Positions 24,087 to 25,338 of a DNA stretch of 25,338 nt are shown in pieces. Each line of letters begins with the position of its first letter. Position 1 is the first letter of the stretch. The position numbers and the translations under genes are program-made. The DNA comes from Deltaproteobacteria bacterium (GTDB lineage: Bacteria > Desulfobacterota > DSM-4660 > Desulfatiglandales > Desulfatiglandaceae): assembly GCA_003646995.1 (NCBI GenBank), contig QMLZ01000018.1:1-25338 (forward strand), read 5' to 3'. Below the pieces are notes generated by a model. It was given only the letters and a program-made list of their open reading frames with translations. It was not told where the DNA came from and ran no database searches.

Positions 24087-25175
24087 ATGAAAGAAAAAAG
24101 GATTCATAATTTCAACGCCGGCCCGGCGGCCTTACCGCTGCCCGTTCTGGAAGAGATAAGAGACGAATTTCTTAATTACAAAGGCTGTGGCATGTCAGTA
24201 ACAGAGATAAGCCACAGGTCTAAGTGGTTTGAGGCAATTATCAACGAGGCCGTGGAAAGGACCAAGAGGCTGCTGGGGCTGGGAGACGATTTTCATGTTC
24301 TTTTTATTCAGGGGGGAGCAAGCCTCCAATTCTGCATGATACCCATGAACCTTGCTATGCCAGATAAACCGGTAGACTATATCAATACGGGTACCTGGTC
24401 CACTAAGGCGATAAAAGAGGCGCAGATCCAAGGTAAGGATGTTCGAGTGATTGCGTCGTCTGAAGATGCAAATTTTTCATACATTCCAAAAGATTTTCAC
24501 ATTGATGCCGATGCCTCTTACTTGCATTTCACTTCCAATAACACTATCAAAGGGACCCAATGGGCTAAGTTTCCTGATGCAGGCAGTGTCCCCCTTGTGT
24601 GTGACATGTCATCGGATATAATGAGCAGGCCTTTTGACCCCAAGCCCTTCGGCTTAATTTACGCCGGGGCGCAAAAGAATATAGGGCCTGCTGGGGCGGC
24701 CATGGTGATTGTTCGGAAGGATATGCTGGAAAGGGTGCCTGACACACTGCCCACAATGCTCAAGTACACAACCTTTGCTGAGAAAAATTCCCTCTTCAAT
24801 ACACCCCCGTGTTTCGTCATATATGTGGTGAGTCTTGTGCTTAAATGGCTTGAAGAAACTATAGGCGGCCTTGAAAAGATGGAGCAAATAAATAAACAGA
24901 AAGCGGATATGCTTTATAATCTCATTGACGGATCTGATTTTTACAAGGGAACAGCCGAAAGGGACAGCCGGTCCCTTATGAATGTGACTTTCCGCTTACC
25001 TAATGAAGAGCTGGAGGCGAAGTTTGTTCAAGATGCACTGGATCAAGGTCTGGGAGGACTTAAAGGCCATCGTTCAGTAGGTGGATGTAGGGCATCCATA
25101 TATAATGCCGTTTCCTTGGAAGCGGTTACAGCCCTTGTTGATTTCATGAAGGAATTCGAAAGAAAGAACGGTTAA
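24087..25175 (+). CDS. serC: Phosphoserine aminotransferase
   Basis: SerC moves an amino group, usually from glutamate, to 3-phosphohydroxypyruvate to form O-phosphoserine. This 362-residue protein shows the family N-terminus HNFNAGPAALP, the PLP lysine in AGAQKNIGPAG (Lys197), and the phosphate-binding residues His328, Arg329 and Arg335 in GHRSVGGCRASIYNA, matching the E. coli enzyme. It is therefore probably a true phosphoserine enzyme rather than a drifted aminotransferase. CAAGGAGGG precedes the ATG. Its position at the end of the serA-trpB2-ior run suggests phosphoserine supply for TrpB2. It might also accept tryptophan as amino donor, which would regenerate phosphoserine while giving indolepyruvate; this is speculative. 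Confidence 0.95.
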   Translation: MKEKRIHNFNAGPAALPLPVLEEIRDEFLNYKGCGMSVTEISHRSKWFEAIINEAVERTKRLLGLGDDFHVLFIQGGASLQFCMIPMNLAMPDKPVDYINTGTWSTKAIKEAQIQGKDVRVIASSEDANFSYIPKDFHIDADASYLHFTSNNTIKGTQWAKFPDAGSVPLVCDMSSDIMSRPFDPKPFGLIYAGAQKNIGPAGAAMVIVRKDMLERVPDTLPTMLKYTTFAEKNSLFNTPPCFVIYVVSLVLKWLEETIGGLEKMEQINKQKADMLYNLIDGSDFYKGTAERDSRSLMNVTFRLPNEELEAKFVQDALDQGLGGLKGHRSVGGCRASIYNAVSLEAVTALVDFMKEFERKNG

Positions 25176-25184
25176 TGTCTACTC

Positions 25185-25218
25185 TTGGCGCCGATGAGGG
25201 ATCACCTCGCGGCGCCAA
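25185..25218 (+). terminator. Long hairpin after serC
   Basis: TTGGCGCCG (25185-25193) pairs perfectly with CGGCGCCAA (25210-25218), and GAGG (25196-25199) pairs with CCTC (25205-25208) inside. It begins 10 bases after the serC stop. Only a short TTTT follows, so it is a likely but not classical end of the operon. The remaining bases to 25338 hold no gene I can support. Confidence 0.6.
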
Positions 25219-25338
25219 TGAACTTTTGGGGGACATCCTTAAATAACTCCCGATCTCAAGGCCCCTTATCTTAGCCACCTTCTCCCCCTTTTCACGGCGT
25301 ACCCAATGCCCAGTACGCTCAACCTAAGTCTTTTCGCA

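Noticed and set aside
25175..25246. 23-codon ORF overlapping the serC stop (TAATG)
   Set aside because: It lies across the post-serC hairpin, has no separate ribosome-binding site, and its composition follows the GC-rich stem. It is probably chance.
1..25338. Mobile elements, CRISPR arrays, tRNA or rRNA genes
   Set aside because: No transposase, integrase, regular spacer array or tRNA-like cloverleaf was seen; the window is a continuous metabolic gene run.

Overview
The window is a dense run of 18 genes, all on the + strand, with no gap longer than about 245 bp. Base composition is moderate and uniform. The gene content points to a strictly anaerobic bacterium, most likely a Desulfobacterota (sulfate-reducing or syntrophic) lineage: a ferredoxin-fused EtfA, oxygen-sensitive ketoacid:ferredoxin oxidoreductase, a B12 mutase split into two polypeptides, a TRAP transporter and a PAS-LuxR regulator. 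The taxonomic assignment is an inference from gene types only.

Layout. 1-3283: etfB (5' end cut by the window edge), an etfA with an N-terminal 2x[4Fe-4S] domain, and an acyl-CoA dehydrogenase. 3315-3989: a GntR/FCD regulator. 4080-6125: a two-subunit adenosylcobalamin acyl-CoA mutase of the methylmalonyl-CoA mutase family. 6265-7809: an AMP-forming acyl-CoA ligase. 7889-10772: a TRAP transporter (dctP, dctQ, dctM). 10860-12149: a phenylacetate-CoA-ligase-like enzyme. 12278-16124: a three-subunit molybdenum hydroxylase (FAD, 2x[2Fe-2S], Mo). 16224-18020: an aromatic-sensor type regulator (XylR_N/V4R + PAS + LuxR helix-turn-helix). 18045-18264: a promoter and a structured leader with a terminator-like hairpin. 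18265-25175: serA, trpB2, a small Cys-containing protein, iorA, iorB, serC.

How the genes may work together (inference). SerA and SerC make O-phosphoserine. TrpB2-type enzymes are reported to join O-phosphoserine to indole to give tryptophan. IorAB converts indolepyruvate to indoleacetyl-CoA with reduction of ferredoxin. The remaining genes resemble the anaerobic indoleacetate route known from denitrifying Aromatoleum/Azoarcus: Mo-dependent hydroxylation of the pyrrole ring, lactam hydrolysis, CoA activation, B12-dependent rearrangement of (2-aminophenyl)succinyl-CoA to (2-aminobenzyl)malonyl-CoA, then oxidative decarboxylation by an acyl-CoA dehydrogenase with Etf. The window may therefore encode an anaerobic indole / tryptophan / indoleacetate degradation island in which indole is activated by building tryptophan. 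Two residue-level observations fit a non-standard substrate: the mutase keeps the carboxylate-binding Arg and Tyr but has lost several otherwise conserved active-site residues, and the dehydrogenase lacks the usual catalytic Glu. No lactam hydrolase and no dedicated tryptophan aminotransferase lie in the window. A more conservative reading, a salvage set for aromatic amino acids beside an unrelated acyl-CoA pathway, cannot be excluded.

Non-coding signals include two arrays of degenerate 7-bp repeats upstream of etfA and upstream of the mutase, a strong hairpin between dctP and dctQ, and the serA leader, which contains three mutually exclusive pairings.
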